The position numbers and the translations under genes are program-made. A stretch of 64,000 bases of DNA from Letharia columbiana (Eukaryota > Ascomycota > Lecanoromycetes > Lecanorales > Parmeliaceae), in the NCBI RefSeq assembly GCF_014066305.1, contig NW_023501065.1, positions 124,001-188,000 of the forward strand, given 5' to 3'. Positions 63,036 to 64,000 of the stretch are shown piece by piece; the first letter of the stretch is position 1; each line of letters starts with the position of its first letter. The notes beneath the pieces are model-generated. The model had not been told where the DNA came from, ran no database searches, and saw only the letters and a program-made list of their open reading frames with translations.

Positions 63036-64000
63036 TGTCTTCAATGGTCATAAGGATGTAAGATCTGTCGCGGGCTCCACAATTGGTCGTAGGCCACTAG
63101 AATTTGAGATTGGCTTGGTTCAGTTGAGGTGGTTGATGTGAGGGTTGTGGGGCTTCCTAGATTTTTATATTTTTTCCCTGCCTAGAGACTAGTCGCGTGA
63201 GCATTGCGTTGGCCGGGGGTGTGCGTAGCGGAGATGTCAGAGAAGCTGCAGGACTCACCGAAAAGCAAAGAATGACCAGCCACAACGGCTACAGGTATCC
63301 TTTATGTTCCTCTCAACTTTTCACCACCAACTTTTTCACACTTTGCTTTTCCTTGGGGTGAGTGGGTCATTCGACATTAAGGTTAGGGCCCGTCTCCGTG
63401 GCGTTCGAATGCCCCCTGGCGGTCAAGACATGGTCCCACGGTACATAATTGGTGCGCAAGGAAAATATCAGAAGAGGCCGTTCCAACGTCATTTGCCCAT
63501 CCACGCCCCAACGGCGTTATGTATCTGCACGCCGGAGGTTTTGCTATGCGATTTTAAACTGCTCTGCAGGGGGACCAAACCACCTTCCTCGAAGTGGAAT
63601 TGTTTGGCCATCTTGCCAGGGCGGGATCTATTATGCTTGCCATGCTTGAAAAGCTGTCTGCCGCTCCAATCAGGTTTCTTGTTGTGACCTAGCCATCGGT
63701 TGCTTCATCGTTCGATTTTCAGTGGGAGCAGTCGTCATGCCCATCAGAACGGCCCGTCTTCCTTTTATATGTATTCATCTCCTTTCTGTTCTTGCATTCA
63801 TCCTGAAAGCTACATACCATGAGGACAACTTGTGCAAGCCTGATTCATATCTTGAATCTACCCATCGACCGTTGATGGTCGTTAATTCTTTTCTTATGGT
63901 TCTCGCTGAAGTCTACTGAGGGTCCCTCTCCAAGGCCCACAGACCGCGCGCTCATCGAATCATGGGTATCTACAGTCCGTACGCCGTCGCCGAGTCCGAG
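63036..64000. other. Right edge, no supported gene
   Basis: Just upstream of the ethanolamine kinase start this region must contain its promoter. The rest shows no convincing coding sequence. An ATG at 63965 opens a frame (MGIYSPYAVAESE) that is still open at the window end and might start a gene beyond it; 12 codons are too few to judge. Confidence 0.45.

Noticed and set aside
1..64000. CRISPR arrays, phage or bacterial mobile elements
   Set aside because: No regularly spaced repeats, and spliced fungal genes throughout; the window is eukaryotic.

Overview
This is a 64 kb piece of a nuclear chromosome from a filamentous ascomycete (Pezizomycotina). The evidence is short spliceosomal introns (mostly 45-80 nt, GT...AG, with CTAAC/CTGAC/CTAAG-like branch points), a fungal Zn2Cys6 regulator, fungal versions of housekeeping genes (Ssd1, Erv29, Erb1, Sas10, Rpn13, Sfh1, eL6), and fungus-specific families (DUF3405, luciferase-domain protein). 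I cannot assign a class or genus from sequence alone. No bacterial operons, CRISPR arrays, rRNA or convincing tRNA genes are visible.

Layout. 1-3.8 kb is gene-poor: one small two-exon gene of unknown function, a near-perfect 30-bp hairpin, then AT-rich sequence with short tandem repeats and palindromes that resembles worn repeat DNA. 3.8-9 kb: a Zn2Cys6 transcription factor, a decayed ankyrin-like fragment, and a patatin/DUF3336 protein lacking both catalytic residues. 9.9-14 kb: dipeptidyl peptidase III and the cargo receptor Erv29. 14.9-22.5 kb: a conserved single-TM protein and Ssd1. 23.7-36.6 kb is a dense block: Gle1, 3-ketosphinganine reductase, Sas10/Utp3, a branched-chain aminotransferase with a GC-AG intron, a Scyl2-type pseudokinase and a DHA1 MFS transporter. 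36.6-38.8 kb has no intact gene but shows coding-like fragments. 38.8-46 kb: a PTS1-tagged acyl-CoA dehydrogenase interrupted by a one-base frameshift, a large alpha/beta hydrolase, and a fatty-acid-hydroxylase-family membrane protein with a long charged tail. 46-55.4 kb: eL6, Rpn13, Sfh1, an unknown small protein, Erb1. 55.7-63 kb: a DUF3405 glycosyltransferase-like protein, a luciferase-domain protein and ethanolamine kinase.

How the genes relate. Most are unlinked core functions: ribosome assembly (Sas10, Erb1, eL6), mRNA export/translation control (Gle1, Ssd1), proteasome and chromatin (Rpn13, Sfh1), membrane traffic (Erv29, Scyl2) and lipid metabolism (ketosphinganine reductase, ethanolamine kinase, patatin-like, acyl-CoA dehydrogenase). 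There is no secondary-metabolite backbone gene, so no biosynthetic cluster is proposed. Several gene pairs are divergent across short intergenic regions.

Most exon boundaries below were worked out by hand from splice signals, reading phase and family resemblance. No database search was run, and names rest on recognised motifs.
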